Positions 34,382 through 42,503 of a DNA stretch of 64,000 nucleotides are shown here, piece by piece. The stretch comes from JAMHWF01 sp964371405. GTDB taxonomy: Bacteria; Pseudomonadota; Gammaproteobacteria; Burkholderiales; Burkholderiaceae_C. The stretch is taken from NCBI GenBank assembly GCA_964371405.1, contig CAYJLV010000002.1, positions 1 through 64,000 on the forward strand. Reading direction: 5' to 3'. The position numbers and the translations under genes are program-made. Every line of letters starts with the position of its first letter. The first letter of the stretch is position 1. The notes below the pieces were generated by a model. The model had not been told where the DNA came from. It made no database searches and was given only the letters and a program-made list of their open reading frames with translations.

Positions 34382-35242
34382 ATGCTCGCGAGCCCCGCAT
34401 CGGCCCTGAAGGTCCGCACCGTCTGGATCTCCGACCTGCACCTGGGCACGCCGGGCTGTCAGGCCGCGGCGCTGCTCGACTTCCTTCGGCACGTCGAGTG
34501 CGAGACGCTGTTCCTCGTCGGCGACATCGTCGACGGCTGGCAGCTGCGCCGCAGCTGGCACTGGCCGCAGGCGCACAACGATGTCGTGCAGAAGGTGCTG
34601 CGCAAGGCGCGAAGGGGCACGCGAGTGATCCTGATCCCGGGCAACCACGACGAGTTCGCGCGCCGCTACATCGGCCACAACTTCGGCGGCGTCGATGTCG
34701 AGGAGGAGTGGATCCACACGACGGCCGACGGCCGGCGGCTGTGGGTCACGCACGGCGACCTGTTCGACGGCGTCGTGCAGTGCGCGAAGTGGCTCGCCCA
34801 CGTCGGCGATTCGCTCTACGAGTTCACGCTGCGGCTGAACCGGCACCTCAACTCGCTGCGCGCGCGGCTCGGCATGCGGTACTGGAGCCTGTCGAAGTAT
34901 CTCAAGCTCAAGGTCAAGCGCGCCGTCGCCTATGTCGGCGACTTCGAGGCGGCGGTGGCGCGCGAGGCGAGGAAGCGCGGTGTGCACGGCGTCGTCTGCG
35001 GCCACATCCACCACGCGGAGCTTCGCGACGTCGGTGGCATCCTCTACGCCAACGACGGCGACTGGGTCGAGAGCCTGACCGCGCTCGTCGAGCACTCCGA
35101 CGGCCGGCTCGAGATCGTCGACTGGAGCGAGCGCGTGCCGGCGACGCGGCGGCGTGCGGCCTCCATGCCTGACGCTGTCGGGGCCGAGCCGGCGCTGGCG
35201 CGTGCCGAGGCCGAGGCCGAGGTCGAGGTCGAAGCGGCATGA
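34382..35242 (+). CDS. plcP: PlcP-type metallophosphoesterase (phospholipase C of phosphate-stress lipid remodelling)
   Basis: A 286-residue calcineurin-like phosphoesterase, LpxH-like in sequence. Metal-binding motifs in order: SDLHLG (~19-24), VGDIVDGW (~43-50), PGNHDEF (~83-89), THGDLFDG (~124-131) and GHIHHAE (~206-212). Length, the Pho-box promoter and the adjacent glycosyltransferase match PlcP, the enzyme that splits phospholipids to diacylglycerol under phosphate limitation. The alternative, UDP-diacylglucosamine hydrolase LpxH, is less likely given the operon. The C-terminal ~35 residues are an acidic low-complexity tail (EAEAEVEVEAA) absent from the domain. The stop overlaps agt by four bases. 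Confidence 0.85.
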   Translation: MLASPASALKVRTVWISDLHLGTPGCQAAALLDFLRHVECETLFLVGDIVDGWQLRRSWHWPQAHNDVVQKVLRKARRGTRVILIPGNHDEFARRYIGHNFGGVDVEEEWIHTTADGRRLWVTHGDLFDGVVQCAKWLAHVGDSLYEFTLRLNRHLNSLRARLGMRYWSLSKYLKLKVKRAVAYVGDFEAAVAREARKRGVHGVVCGHIHHAELRDVGGILYANDGDWVESLTALVEHSDGRLEIVDWSERVPATRRRAASMPDAVGAEPALARAEAEAEVEVEAA

Positions 35243-36291
35243 GACTGTTGCTCGTCACCGACGCCTGGCACCCGCAGGTCAACGGCGTCGTGACGACGCT
35301 GGTCGAGCTGGTCGACGGCCTGCGTGCGCGCGGCCATGAAGTGCACCTGGTCGAGCCGTCGGCATTCCGCCGCTTCCCGTGCCCGGGCTACCGCGAGATC
35401 GAGCTCGCATGGCGACCGGCGCAACGCGTCCGCGAGGCGATCGATGCCGGCACCTGGGACGCGATCCACATTGCCACCGAGGGGCCGCTCGGCAGCGCGG
35501 CCCGTGCGCACTGCCGGCGCCGCGAGCTGGCGTTCACGACCGCTTTCCACACGCGATTTCCCGAACTGCTGGCGCGCGCATTGCACCTGCCCGAGCGCTG
35601 GGGCTACGCCTGGTTCCGGCGCTTCCACGCGCCGTCGGCCGGCGTGCTGGTGCCGAGCGCCGGCACGCACGACATCCTGGCGCGGCATCACTTCGCCAAC
35701 CTGCGGCGCTGGTCGCACGGCGTCGACCTGCGGCTGTTTCGCGAAGTGCCCGGTGCCGACCTCGGCCTGCCGCGACCGGTCTTCCTCTACGTCGGGCGCG
35801 TGTCGTACGAGAAGAACCTCGAAGCCTTCCTCGCGCTCGACCTGCCGGGCTCGAAAGTCGTCTACGGTGTCGGGCCGCTGCTCGGCGCGCTGCAGCGCCG
35901 CCATCCGCGGGTGCACTGGCGCGGTGTCGTGCCGCGCGCCGAGCTGGTGCAGGTCTACAGCGCGGCCGACGTCTTCGTGCTGCCCAGCTGCAGCGAAACC
36001 TTCGGGTTGGTGATGCTGGAGGCGATGGCCTGCGGCACACCGGTCGCAGCCTATCCCGTCGCGGGCCCGCTCGACGTCGTCGGCAGGTCGGGCGGCGGCG
36101 TGCTCGACGTCGACCTGCGCGCCGCGGCGCTCGCAGCGCTCGACGTGCCGCGCGAACGCGCGCGCGAGCGCGCGCTCCAGTTCGACTGGGAGCCGGTGTG
36201 CGAGCAGTTCCTCGCACACCTGGTGCCGGCGCGCGGCCGGCGACCCTTCAGTGCAGTTCGAGGATGCTCTCTCCCGACACCGGATCGGTGA
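35239..36291 (+). CDS. agt: glycosyltransferase family 4, Agt type (diacylglycerol glycosyltransferase)
   Basis: A 350-residue GT-B enzyme: N-terminal acceptor domain opening RLLLVTDAWHPQVNGVVTTL (~2-21), C-terminal nucleotide-sugar domain with FLYVGRVSYEKNLEAFL (~182-198) and the E-x7-E motif in SETFGLVMLEAMACGTPVAA (~252-271). In organisms with plcP the neighbouring gene agt makes mono- or di-glycosyl diacylglycerols that replace phospholipids, and the ATGA overlap with plcP supports this role here. The donor is likely UDP-glucose, -galactose or -glucuronate; galU is in the window but far away. Its 3' end overlaps the converging monooxygenase gene by 44 bases. Confidence 0.85.
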   Translation: MRLLLVTDAWHPQVNGVVTTLVELVDGLRARGHEVHLVEPSAFRRFPCPGYREIELAWRPAQRVREAIDAGTWDAIHIATEGPLGSAARAHCRRRELAFTTAFHTRFPELLARALHLPERWGYAWFRRFHAPSAGVLVPSAGTHDILARHHFANLRRWSHGVDLRLFREVPGADLGLPRPVFLYVGRVSYEKNLEAFLALDLPGSKVVYGVGPLLGALQRRHPRVHWRGVVPRAELVQVYSAADVFVLPSCSETFGLVMLEAMACGTPVAAYPVAGPLDVVGRSGGGVLDVDLRAAALAALDVPRERARERALQFDWEPVCEQFLAHLVPARGRRPFSAVRGCSLPTPDR

Positions 36292-36544
36292 CGCCGAGGC
36301 CGCCGCCCTGGTCTTCGAGCGTGTCGCGGAACGAATCGAGCAGCGCGATCATCGACGGGCGCGCAGCGGCGAGCTGCGCCATGCTGTCCCACTCGCCGAC
36401 GATGCAGTAGGTGCGATCGCCCGTCTTGACGAGCGAGCCGCGCCGGAAGCCGGCGAAAGCGGTCCGCGCATCGCGGTGCTTGTCGATGAACTCCTGTTCG
36501 CGGCCGGGCTTGACCCGGAACCGCACGACGTTGAAAGCGGTCAT
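36248..36544 (-). CDS. antibiotic biosynthesis monooxygenase (ABM) domain protein
   Basis: A 98-residue ferredoxin-like alpha/beta barrel protein: FNVVRFRVKPGREQEFIDKH (~4-23) and GDRTYCIVGEWDSMAQLAAA (~42-61) are the ABM core. Such small dimeric proteins act as cofactor-free monooxygenases, haem-degrading enzymes or stress proteins; the role here is unknown. A strong GAGGAGG ribosome site lies upstream of ATG 36544, which decides the start over longer frames. It converges on agt with a 44-base overlap of the coding ends. Confidence 0.8.
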   Translation of the reverse strand: MTAFNVVRFRVKPGREQEFIDKHRDARTAFAGFRRGSLVKTGDRTYCIVGEWDSMAQLAAARPSMIALLDSFRDTLEDQGGGLGVTDPVSGESILELH

Positions 36545-36618
36545 ACCGTCCTCCTCGTGCGAGCCGATCGGATGCTTCCAATGTAGGCGCCGCGCTCGGC
36601 GATCGCCAGCACGGCGGG

Positions 36619-36652
36619 TTGTCACGCCCGTGTCGCAGAACCTTCATAAACT
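36619..36652 (+). promoter_or_regulatory. PhoB box and -10 box of ppk
   Basis: Half-sites TTGTCAC (36619) and GTGTCGC (36630) at an 11-bp step, with a third CCTTCAT (36641) in phase. A -10-like TAAACT (36647-36652) starts 10 bases after the second half-site and ends six bases before the ppk ATG; it overlaps the end of the third half-site, so probably only the first pair is functional. Confidence 0.65.
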
Positions 36653-36658
36653 CGTGTC

Positions 36659-38872
36659 ATGAAGCAGGACGACGAGACGCTCGACCCGCTGCCGACCGGC
36701 GCGCAGGAGCCGGCCACCGCAGTCGTGCCGCGCCTGGCGCTGCTCAACCGCGAGCTGGCGATCCTCGACTTCAACCGCCGCGTGCTGGCGCAGGCGCGCC
36801 GCGACGACGTGCCGCTGCTCGAGCGGCTGCGCTACGTGTGCATCGTGTCGTCGAATCTCGACGAGTTCTTCGAGGTGCGCTTCGCCGACTACGTCGAGGC
36901 GACGCGCTCGCCGCGCGGCGGCGTCTCGCGCGCCGACTTGCGCGCCGTGGTGGCCTCGGCGCATGCGCTGATCGACGAGCAGTACGCGCTGTTCAACGGC
37001 GCGGTGATGCCGGCGCTGCAGCGCGAGGGCGTCGTGGTCGTCAACCACGCGCAGCGCGACGCCGCGCAGCGCCGCCACGTCGACGAGTTCTTCCGCACGC
37101 AGGTGCGGCCGCTGCTGGTGCCCGTCGGGCTCGATCCGGCGCACCCGTTCCCGCAGGTGGCCAACAAGTCGCTCAACTTCATCGTCAAGCTCGGCGGGCG
37201 CGACGCCTTCGGCCGCGACAACGCGATCGCCATCGTCAAGGTGCCGCGCGTGCTGCCGCGCGTGATCCGCCTGCCCGACGCGATCTCGGGCGGCCGGCAG
37301 GCCTTCGTGCTGCTGTCGAGCGTGATCCGCGCCCACCTGCACGAGCTGTTCCCCGGGCGCGAGGTCGAGGCGTTCTCGCAGTTCCGCGTGACGCGCGACT
37401 CCGACCTTGCGATCGACGAGGAGGACGTGACCAACCTGCGCCAGGCGCTGCGTGTCGGCCTGACGACGCGGCACTACGGCCAGGCGGTGCGGCTCGAGGT
37501 CGTCGCCACCTGTCCGACCGAGCTGTCGCAGTTCCTGCTCGAGCAGTTCGCACTGCCCGAGGTGGCGCTGTACCGCGTCGACGGCCCCGTGAACCTCGTG
37601 CGGCTGAACCAGCTGATCGACCAGGCCGAGGCGCCGGCGCTGCGCTTCGCTCCCTACGAGCCGGTGTGGCCGCAGGACCGGCTGCCGCGCGGCCAGTCGA
37701 TCTTCGCGCGGCTCGCCGAAGGCGACGTGCTGCTGCACCATCCGTTCGAGTCGTTCGAGCCCGTGGTGCAGTTCCTGCGCGAAGCCGTGCTCGACCCCGA
37801 CGTGCTGGCGATCCAGCAGACGATCTACCGCACCGGCAGCGATTCGCCGCTGATGGACCTGCTGATCGAGGCGGCGCGCCGCGGCAAGGAAGTGACCTGC
37901 GTCGTCGAGTTGAAGGCGCGCTTCGACGAAGAGGCCAACATCAACTGGGCCGAGCGGCTGGAGGCCGTCGGCGCGCAGGTCGTCTACGGCATCGTCGGCC
38001 TGAAGACGCACGCCAAGCTGCTCGTCGTGACGCGGCGCGAGGGCGGCGCGCTGCGCCGCTATGCCCACCTGTCGACCGGCAACTACAACCCGAAGACGGC
38101 GGCGCTCTACACCGACGTCGGCTACCTCACCGCCGACCCCGACCTGACGGCCGATGCCGCGAGCGTGTTCCAGCAGCTCGCCAGCCTGACGCGCGTGAAG
38201 CCGCCGCGCCACCTGCTGACGGCGCCGTTCCGGCTGCACCGCCAGATGCTGCGCCACGTCGGCCTCGTCGAAGCGGCAGCGCGCGAGGGGCGACCGGCGC
38301 GCATCGTCGCCAAGATCAATGCGCTGACCGACGTGCCGCTGATCGAGGCCCTGGCCGCCGCCGCGCAGGCGGGTGCCGACATCGACCTCGTCGTGCGCGG
38401 CGCCTGCATCCTGCCGCCCGGCGTGCCGGGGCTGACGCAGCGCATCCGCGTGCGCTCCGTCGTCGGGCGCTTCCTCGAGCATTCGCGCGTGCTCTATTTC
38501 CGCTGGGGCGAGGGCGACGCCGACGAGGCGCTGTTCCTGTCGAGTGCCGACTGGATGGGGCGCAACATGTTTCGCCGCGTCGAGGTGGCGTGGCCCGTCG
38601 TCGACCCGAGGCTGCGCCAGCGCGTCATCGACGAATGCCTCGTGCCCTACCTGCACGACACGCGCGACGCCTGGTTGCAGCAGCCCGACGGCAGCTATCG
38701 GCCGGTGTGGCGGGCCTGTGACGGTGCGACGAGTGGTGCGCCGCGGGCCGCGCGCCGGGCCGCTCCCAAGCCGGCCCGCATCCCCCCGGGGGATCGGTCG
38801 ACACACCCGTCGAACGAGGGGTCGTCATCAGTCAGTGCCCAGCAGGCGCTGATGCACCGCTATCACGAGTGA
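36659..38872 (+). CDS. ppk: polyphosphate kinase 1
   Basis: A 737-residue PPK1, which reversibly makes polyphosphate from ATP through a phospho-histidine. N-domain SSNLDEFFEVRFADY (~62-76); catalytic core LLHHPFESFEPVVQFL (~358-373) and QTIYRTGSDSPLMDLLIEAA (~382-401); autophosphorylated His in RYAHLSTGNYNPKTA (His ~469); second conserved His in FLEHSRVLYF. The family normally ends near PDGSYRPVW; here ~50 extra codons follow, encoded by an 84-bp dispersed repeat and flanking DNA. It has a PhoB box and is followed by sixA 13 bases later. Confidence 0.95.
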   Translation: MKQDDETLDPLPTGAQEPATAVVPRLALLNRELAILDFNRRVLAQARRDDVPLLERLRYVCIVSSNLDEFFEVRFADYVEATRSPRGGVSRADLRAVVASAHALIDEQYALFNGAVMPALQREGVVVVNHAQRDAAQRRHVDEFFRTQVRPLLVPVGLDPAHPFPQVANKSLNFIVKLGGRDAFGRDNAIAIVKVPRVLPRVIRLPDAISGGRQAFVLLSSVIRAHLHELFPGREVEAFSQFRVTRDSDLAIDEEDVTNLRQALRVGLTTRHYGQAVRLEVVATCPTELSQFLLEQFALPEVALYRVDGPVNLVRLNQLIDQAEAPALRFAPYEPVWPQDRLPRGQSIFARLAEGDVLLHHPFESFEPVVQFLREAVLDPDVLAIQQTIYRTGSDSPLMDLLIEAARRGKEVTCVVELKARFDEEANINWAERLEAVGAQVVYGIVGLKTHAKLLVVTRREGGALRRYAHLSTGNYNPKTAALYTDVGYLTADPDLTADAASVFQQLASLTRVKPPRHLLTAPFRLHRQMLRHVGLVEAAAREGRPARIVAKINALTDVPLIEALAAAAQAGADIDLVVRGACILPPGVPGLTQRIRVRSVVGRFLEHSRVLYFRWGEGDADEALFLSSADWMGRNMFRRVEVAWPVVDPRLRQRVIDECLVPYLHDTRDAWLQQPDGSYRPVWRACDGATSGAPRAARRAAPKPARIPPGDRSTHPSNEGSSSVSAQQALMHRYHE
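38741..38824. repeat. 84-bp dispersed repeat, copy A, inside the 3' end of ppk
   Basis: Aligns without gaps to 55731-55814 with 75 of 84 bases identical (hand count). It contains the hairpin core TCCCCCCGGGGGA. In ppk it is translated as part of the C-terminal extension (frame APKPARIPPGDRS). Confidence 0.85.
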
Positions 38873-38885
38873 GGAGGCAGCGGCG

Positions 38886-39350
38886 ATGGACCTGATCCTG
38901 TGGCGCCACGCCGAGGCGCAGCCGCTGCGCGACGGCGAGAGCGACGACCTCGCGCGTGCGCTGACGCCCAAGGGCGAGCGCCAGGCCGAGCGCATGGCGC
39001 AGTGGCTGAACCTGCGCCTCGCCGATTCGACGCGCGTGCTGGCGAGCCCGGCGCTGCGCTGCCAGCAGACGGCGCGCGCCCTCGGCCGCACGTTCAAGAC
39101 GGTCGCCGCGATCGCGCCCGATGCCGGAGCCGATGCTGTGCTGAAGGCGGCGCGCTGGCCGGGTGCCGGCGAGCCGGTGCTCGTCGTCGGCCACCAGCCG
39201 ACGCTCGGCGCCGTCGCCGCGCTGCTGCTGGCGGGGCAGGAGGCATCGTGGCCGATCAAGAAGGGCGCCGTGTGGTGGCTGCGCCGCCGCGAGCGCGACG
39301 GCGAGGTGCAGGTCGCGCTGCAGGCCGTGATCGCGCCGGACTGCCTGTAG
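38886..39350 (+). CDS. sixA: phosphohistidine phosphatase SixA
   Basis: A 154-residue histidine-phosphatase-family protein. The catalytic RHG-type motif is ILWRHAEAQPL (~3-13; His8), the second His is in VVGHQPTLG (~100-108), and GERQAERMAQWL and SPALRCQQTA mark the SixA subgroup. SixA removes phosphate from phospho-His of the nitrogen phosphotransfer system and ArcB in E. coli. It follows ppk closely and faces ppx, a common arrangement in Burkholderiales; a role in phosphate or polyphosphate signalling is inferred only from that. Confidence 0.9.
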   Translation: MDLILWRHAEAQPLRDGESDDLARALTPKGERQAERMAQWLNLRLADSTRVLASPALRCQQTARALGRTFKTVAAIAPDAGADAVLKAARWPGAGEPVLVVGHQPTLGAVAALLLAGQEASWPIKKGAVWWLRRRERDGEVQVALQAVIAPDCL

Positions 39351-39362
39351 TCGCGGCTTGCT

Positions 39363-39398
39363 CCCTCTCCCGCTCGCGGGAGAGGGCCGGGGTGAGGG
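39363..39398. repeat. dispersed hairpin repeat (CCCTCTCCCG stem), second copy
   Basis: Stem 39363-39372 with 39377-39386, loop CTCG, then CCGGGGTGAGGG. It is the reverse-orientation counterpart of 11577-11612. It lies between the converging sixA and ppx genes and probably terminates both. Confidence 0.75.
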
Positions 39399-39406
39399 TA
39401 GGCTAG

Positions 39407-40948
39407 CTACCCCGGCAGCACCAGTTGCGGCCCGCCCTCGATGCGCCGCCACGCCGCCTGTTCCTCGGCGAGCAGGTAGACGGTGCGCGGATGCGCGGCA
39501 GCCCAGGCGGCGTCGTAAGCCAGCGCCGTGCTGCGGCCGCTGCGCCGGATCGCGACGGCGTCGGCATCGGGCGCCTGGCGCGCGTGGCACAGCAGCACGG
39601 CCAGACGCAGTGCCAGCAGCTGCCAGGCGAAGCCGTCGCTCGCGAGTTGCGCCTCGACCTTGCGCAGCCCGCCGCGCTGGCCGAGCACGAGCGCCGCGAG
39701 GCGCCGCTGCTGTGACTGCGAGAAGCCCGGCGCATCGACATGGCCCAGCAGGTAGGCGCTGTGGCGGTGATGGTCGTGGTGTGAAACCATCATGCCGATC
39801 TCGTGCAGCGCGGCGGCCCAGCCGAGCTCGCGCACCGTCTCGCTCGCCTCGTCGTCGTCGGGCGCGGTCGGGCGCAACGCGGAGTGCAGCCGCAGCGCCA
39901 GCGCCTGCACGCGCGCCGCCTGCGCCGCGTCGACGTCGAAGCGCTGCTGCAGCGCGAGCGCCGAGTCGTCGCGCAGGTCGCGCCCTTCGACGGCGCCGTG
40001 CCGCGCCGCGACGCGCTCCTGCAGCTCGAAGATGACGCCATGGCGCAGCGCGCCGCGCGCCGGCTGCAGTGCCTGGATGCCGAAGTTGGACACCAACGTG
40101 TAGAGCACAGCGAGGCCGCCGCCGAGCACGGCGCGGCGGTCGTCCTTGAGCCCGGAGAGGGCAAGCCGGTCGACGCGGCCGGCGCGCAGGCACTGCTCGA
40201 TGCACCAACGCAGGCCGTCCGCGGTGATGACGCCGTCGCTGATGCCGTTGGCCGCCAGCAACTGCGACACCGATCCTGCCGTGCCCGACGAACCGAGCGC
40301 CTCCTGCCAGTGCATCGGCGCAAACGGCTCGAGGGCTTCTTCCAGCTCGGCGCCGGCGGCGACCTGCGCGGCGCGGAACGCGGCCTCGCTGAAGCGGCCG
40401 TCGCCGAAGTAGCGCATCGACAGGCTGACGCAGCCGACCTGGAACGATTCGGCGCGCGTCGCGGTGCGGCCGCGGCCGAGGATCATCTCCGTCGAGCGCC
40501 CGCCGATGTCGATGACCAGACGCTGTCGCTCCGAGGGCTGCAGCCGCGCCACGCCGGCGTAGATCAGGCGCGCCTCCTCGCGGCCGGCGATCACCTCGAT
40601 CGGCAGGCCGAGCGCGCCGCGCGCGCGTGCGAGAAAGGCGTCGCGGTTGCGCGCTTCGCGCAGCGTCTGCGTCGCGACGGCGCGCACGCGCTGCGGCGCG
40701 AAGCCGCGCAGCCGCTGCGCGAAACGCGCCAGGCAGGCGAGGCCGCGCTGCATCGAGTCCTCGCCGAGCATGCCGTCGGCGTCGAGTCCGGCGCCCAGGC
40801 GCACCGTTTCCTTCAGGTAGTCGACGCGGCGGTACAGGCCCTGGTCCACCTGTCCGATCTCGAGGCGAAAGCTGTTCGAGCCGAGGTCGACGGCGGCCAG
40901 CGGTTCGGTCCACGGGCGCGCGGAGGCAGGGGCGGCGGGCGGCGGCAT
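39407..40948 (-). CDS. ppx: exopolyphosphatase / Ppx-GppA phosphatase
   Basis: A 513-residue ASKHA-fold enzyme that removes phosphates from the end of polyphosphate (or pppGpp). Phosphate loop 1 is AAVDLGSNSFRLEIG (~18-32), loop 2 VIDIGGRSTEMILG (~143-156; one Gly of DIGGGSTE is Arg). Further blocks are SGTAGSVSQLLAANGI (~220-235) and the C-terminal HD-like domain with LHEIGMMVSHHDHHRHSAYL (~383-402). The start ATG 40948 precedes the conserved domain. It converges on sixA; together with ppk it makes a polyphosphate synthesis and breakdown pair on opposite strands. Confidence 0.92.
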   Translation of the reverse strand: MPPPAAPASARPWTEPLAAVDLGSNSFRLEIGQVDQGLYRRVDYLKETVRLGAGLDADGMLGEDSMQRGLACLARFAQRLRGFAPQRVRAVATQTLREARNRDAFLARARGALGLPIEVIAGREEARLIYAGVARLQPSERQRLVIDIGGRSTEMILGRGRTATRAESFQVGCVSLSMRYFGDGRFSEAAFRAAQVAAGAELEEALEPFAPMHWQEALGSSGTAGSVSQLLAANGISDGVITADGLRWCIEQCLRAGRVDRLALSGLKDDRRAVLGGGLAVLYTLVSNFGIQALQPARGALRHGVIFELQERVAARHGAVEGRDLRDDSALALQQRFDVDAAQAARVQALALRLHSALRPTAPDDDEASETVRELGWAAALHEIGMMVSHHDHHRHSAYLLGHVDAPGFSQSQQRRLAALVLGQRGGLRKVEAQLASDGFAWQLLALRLAVLLCHARQAPDADAVAIRRSGRSTALAYDAAWAAAHPRTVYLLAEEQAAWRRIEGGPQLVLPG

Positions 40949-41056
40949 GCGGGCATTGTGCGGGCAGGCGCCGTGCCGTTCGCGCCGCGCGCGGCCCGTA
41001 AGATGTGCCCCGCGACCGCGCCGCCCGGCTGCGGTTCTCGCGTGGAAAGCGACCCG

Positions 41057-41833
41057 ATGACCTTGCTCTACATCGTGGCCGTGACGCTGGCCGGCGGACT
41101 GCTGTCGGTGGCGATCGCGGCCAGCCTCACCGTGGGCGTGCTGTCGCGCGTCGTGCGCCACCTCGTCAGCCTGTCGGCCGGCGTGCTGCTCGCGACCGCC
41201 CTGCTCAACGTTCTGCCCGAGGCGTTCGAGAGCCAGGCGAGCCCGCAGGCGTTGTTCGCGACGCTGCTCGGCGGTCTGCTGTTCTTTTTCCTGCTCGAGA
41301 AGGCCGAGCTGTACCGCCACGGCCACCACCACGAAGGCGACGGCCACCATCACCATCACGAGTTCGACGCCGAGCAGGCGGGCCGCGGCGGCTGGAGCGT
41401 GCTGGTCGGCGACAGTATCCACAACTTCTGCGACGGCGTGATCATCGCCGCCGCCTTCCTCGCCGACGTGCGCCTGGGCTTCGCGACGGCGCTGGCGATC
41501 GTCGCGCACGAGATCCCGCAGGAGGTCGGCGACTACATCGTGCTCGTCAATGCCGGGCTCAGGCGAGGCCGCGCGCTCGCCTACAACGCGCTGTCGGGGC
41601 TGGCCGCCGTCGTCGGCGGCGTGCTCGGCTACTATGTCATCGGGCCGTGGGAGGCGCTGTTCCCGTACCTGCTCGTCGTCGCGGCGAGCAGCTTCATCTA
41701 TGTCGCGGTGGCCGACCTGATCCCGCAGCTGCAGCGCCGCCTGTCATGGCGCGAGACGCTGGCGCAGCTCGGCTGGCTGGCGGCGGGGCTGGCCGCCGTG
41801 CTGATCGCGGTCGAGGTCTTGCACGGTCACTAG
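41057..41833 (+). CDS. ZIP-family metal cation transporter
   Basis: A 258-residue inner-membrane importer for zinc or related divalent metals. Eight hydrophobic segments; the loop between TM3 and TM4 has the histidine-rich run HGHHHEGDGHHHHHEFD (~88-104), TM4 has DSIHNFCDGVIIAAAF (~120-135) and TM5 AHEIPQEVGDYIVL (~150-163), the metal-site motifs of the family. ATG 41057 is preceded by GGAAAG. The gene is divergent from ppx. Regulation is not visible; no Zur-like palindrome was recognised. Confidence 0.92.
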   Translation: MTLLYIVAVTLAGGLLSVAIAASLTVGVLSRVVRHLVSLSAGVLLATALLNVLPEAFESQASPQALFATLLGGLLFFFLLEKAELYRHGHHHEGDGHHHHHEFDAEQAGRGGWSVLVGDSIHNFCDGVIIAAAFLADVRLGFATALAIVAHEIPQEVGDYIVLVNAGLRRGRALAYNALSGLAAVVGGVLGYYVIGPWEALFPYLLVVAASSFIYVAVADLIPQLQRRLSWRETLAQLGWLAAGLAAVLIAVEVLHGH

Positions 41834-41844
41834 GGCCCACCCCC

Positions 41845-41875
41845 GGAGCGCCTTCGGCGCTCCCCCTCAAGGGGG
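41845..41875. repeat. tandem hairpins of a dispersed GC-rich element
   Basis: GGAGCGCC/GGCGCTCC (41845-41863, loop TTC) runs directly into CCCCC/GGGGG (41862-41875, loop TCAA), followed by a CAGCGGCCCGGCAGAGCCGG-like stretch. This resembles a repeat family common in Burkholderiales intergenic regions. It lies between the converging ZIP and usp genes and can terminate both. Nothing else was recognised up to 41965. Confidence 0.6.
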
Positions 41876-41965
41876 CGCTGCCAGCGGCCCGGCAGAGCCG
41901 GATCCGCGGCAGCCGCTCGGTCGAGCTACCGCGTGAGAGCAGCGAAGGCGCTCTGCGGCGATCCG

Positions 41966-42400
41966 TCAACGAACAATGAGGACGGGCACCTTGCTGTGGA
42001 TCAGCACGCGCTGCGTTTCGCTGCCCAGCAGCAGCGCCGACATGCCGCGCCGGCCGTGCGAGGCCATCACGATCAGGTCGCAGCCGTTCGTCTGCGCGTG
42101 CTCGATGATCGCCTCCCAGGGGTGCAGCGCCTCGATGGCGCTCGCCTCGCAGACCAGGCCGGCGGCGCTGCAGGCCTGGCGCACGGACTCGACGCGCGCC
42201 GTCGCGATGCGGTCCTGGGCGTCGTAGAACTCCTGCGGCGGCGTCGGCTGCATCTCGGAGATGGCGCTGTACGGGAACGGCTCCTTGACGCTGAGCGTGT
42301 AGAGCTTCGCGCCCATCAGGCGCGCCAGGCCGACGGCGGTGTCGACGGCCTTCTTGGTGATGTCGGATCCATCGGTCGGAACCAGGATGCGCTGGTACAT
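41966..42400 (-). CDS. universal stress protein (UspA family)
   Basis: A 144-residue cytoplasmic protein with the Usp alpha/beta fold. N-terminus MYQRILVPTDGSDITKKAVD, ATP-binding motif G2xG9xGS in ASHGRRGMSALLLGSETQ (~112-129) and the final strand VPVLIVR. The motif predicts an ATP-binding member. Such proteins rise under starvation and other stress; the exact task is unknown. The start is set at ATG 42400, preceded by GGAGACCCCC. It lies beside the toxin-antitoxin island. Confidence 0.92.
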   Translation of the reverse strand: MYQRILVPTDGSDITKKAVDTAVGLARLMGAKLYTLSVKEPFPYSAISEMQPTPPQEFYDAQDRIATARVESVRQACSAAGLVCEASAIEALHPWEAIIEHAQTNGCDLIVMASHGRRGMSALLLGSETQRVLIHSKVPVLIVR

Positions 42401-42503
42401 GGGGGTCTCCTCGGGTTCGTTGCTCGCGGCCACGGTAGCCCGCGCGCCGTGTCCGGTCAAGCGGGATTGTCTTGCGGGGGAGGGTTCGTTCGAAGGGTCG
42501 GCC

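Noticed and set aside
35239..36291. The GT4 glycosyltransferase as the missing SenB
   Set aside because: It is 16 kb from senA, overlaps plcP and is driven by a PhoB box; the diacylglycerol glycosyltransferase role explains it better.
41325..41380. Tandem CAC-rich DNA repeat
   Set aside because: It is the coding sequence of the histidine-rich loop of the ZIP transporter, not a DNA repeat element.
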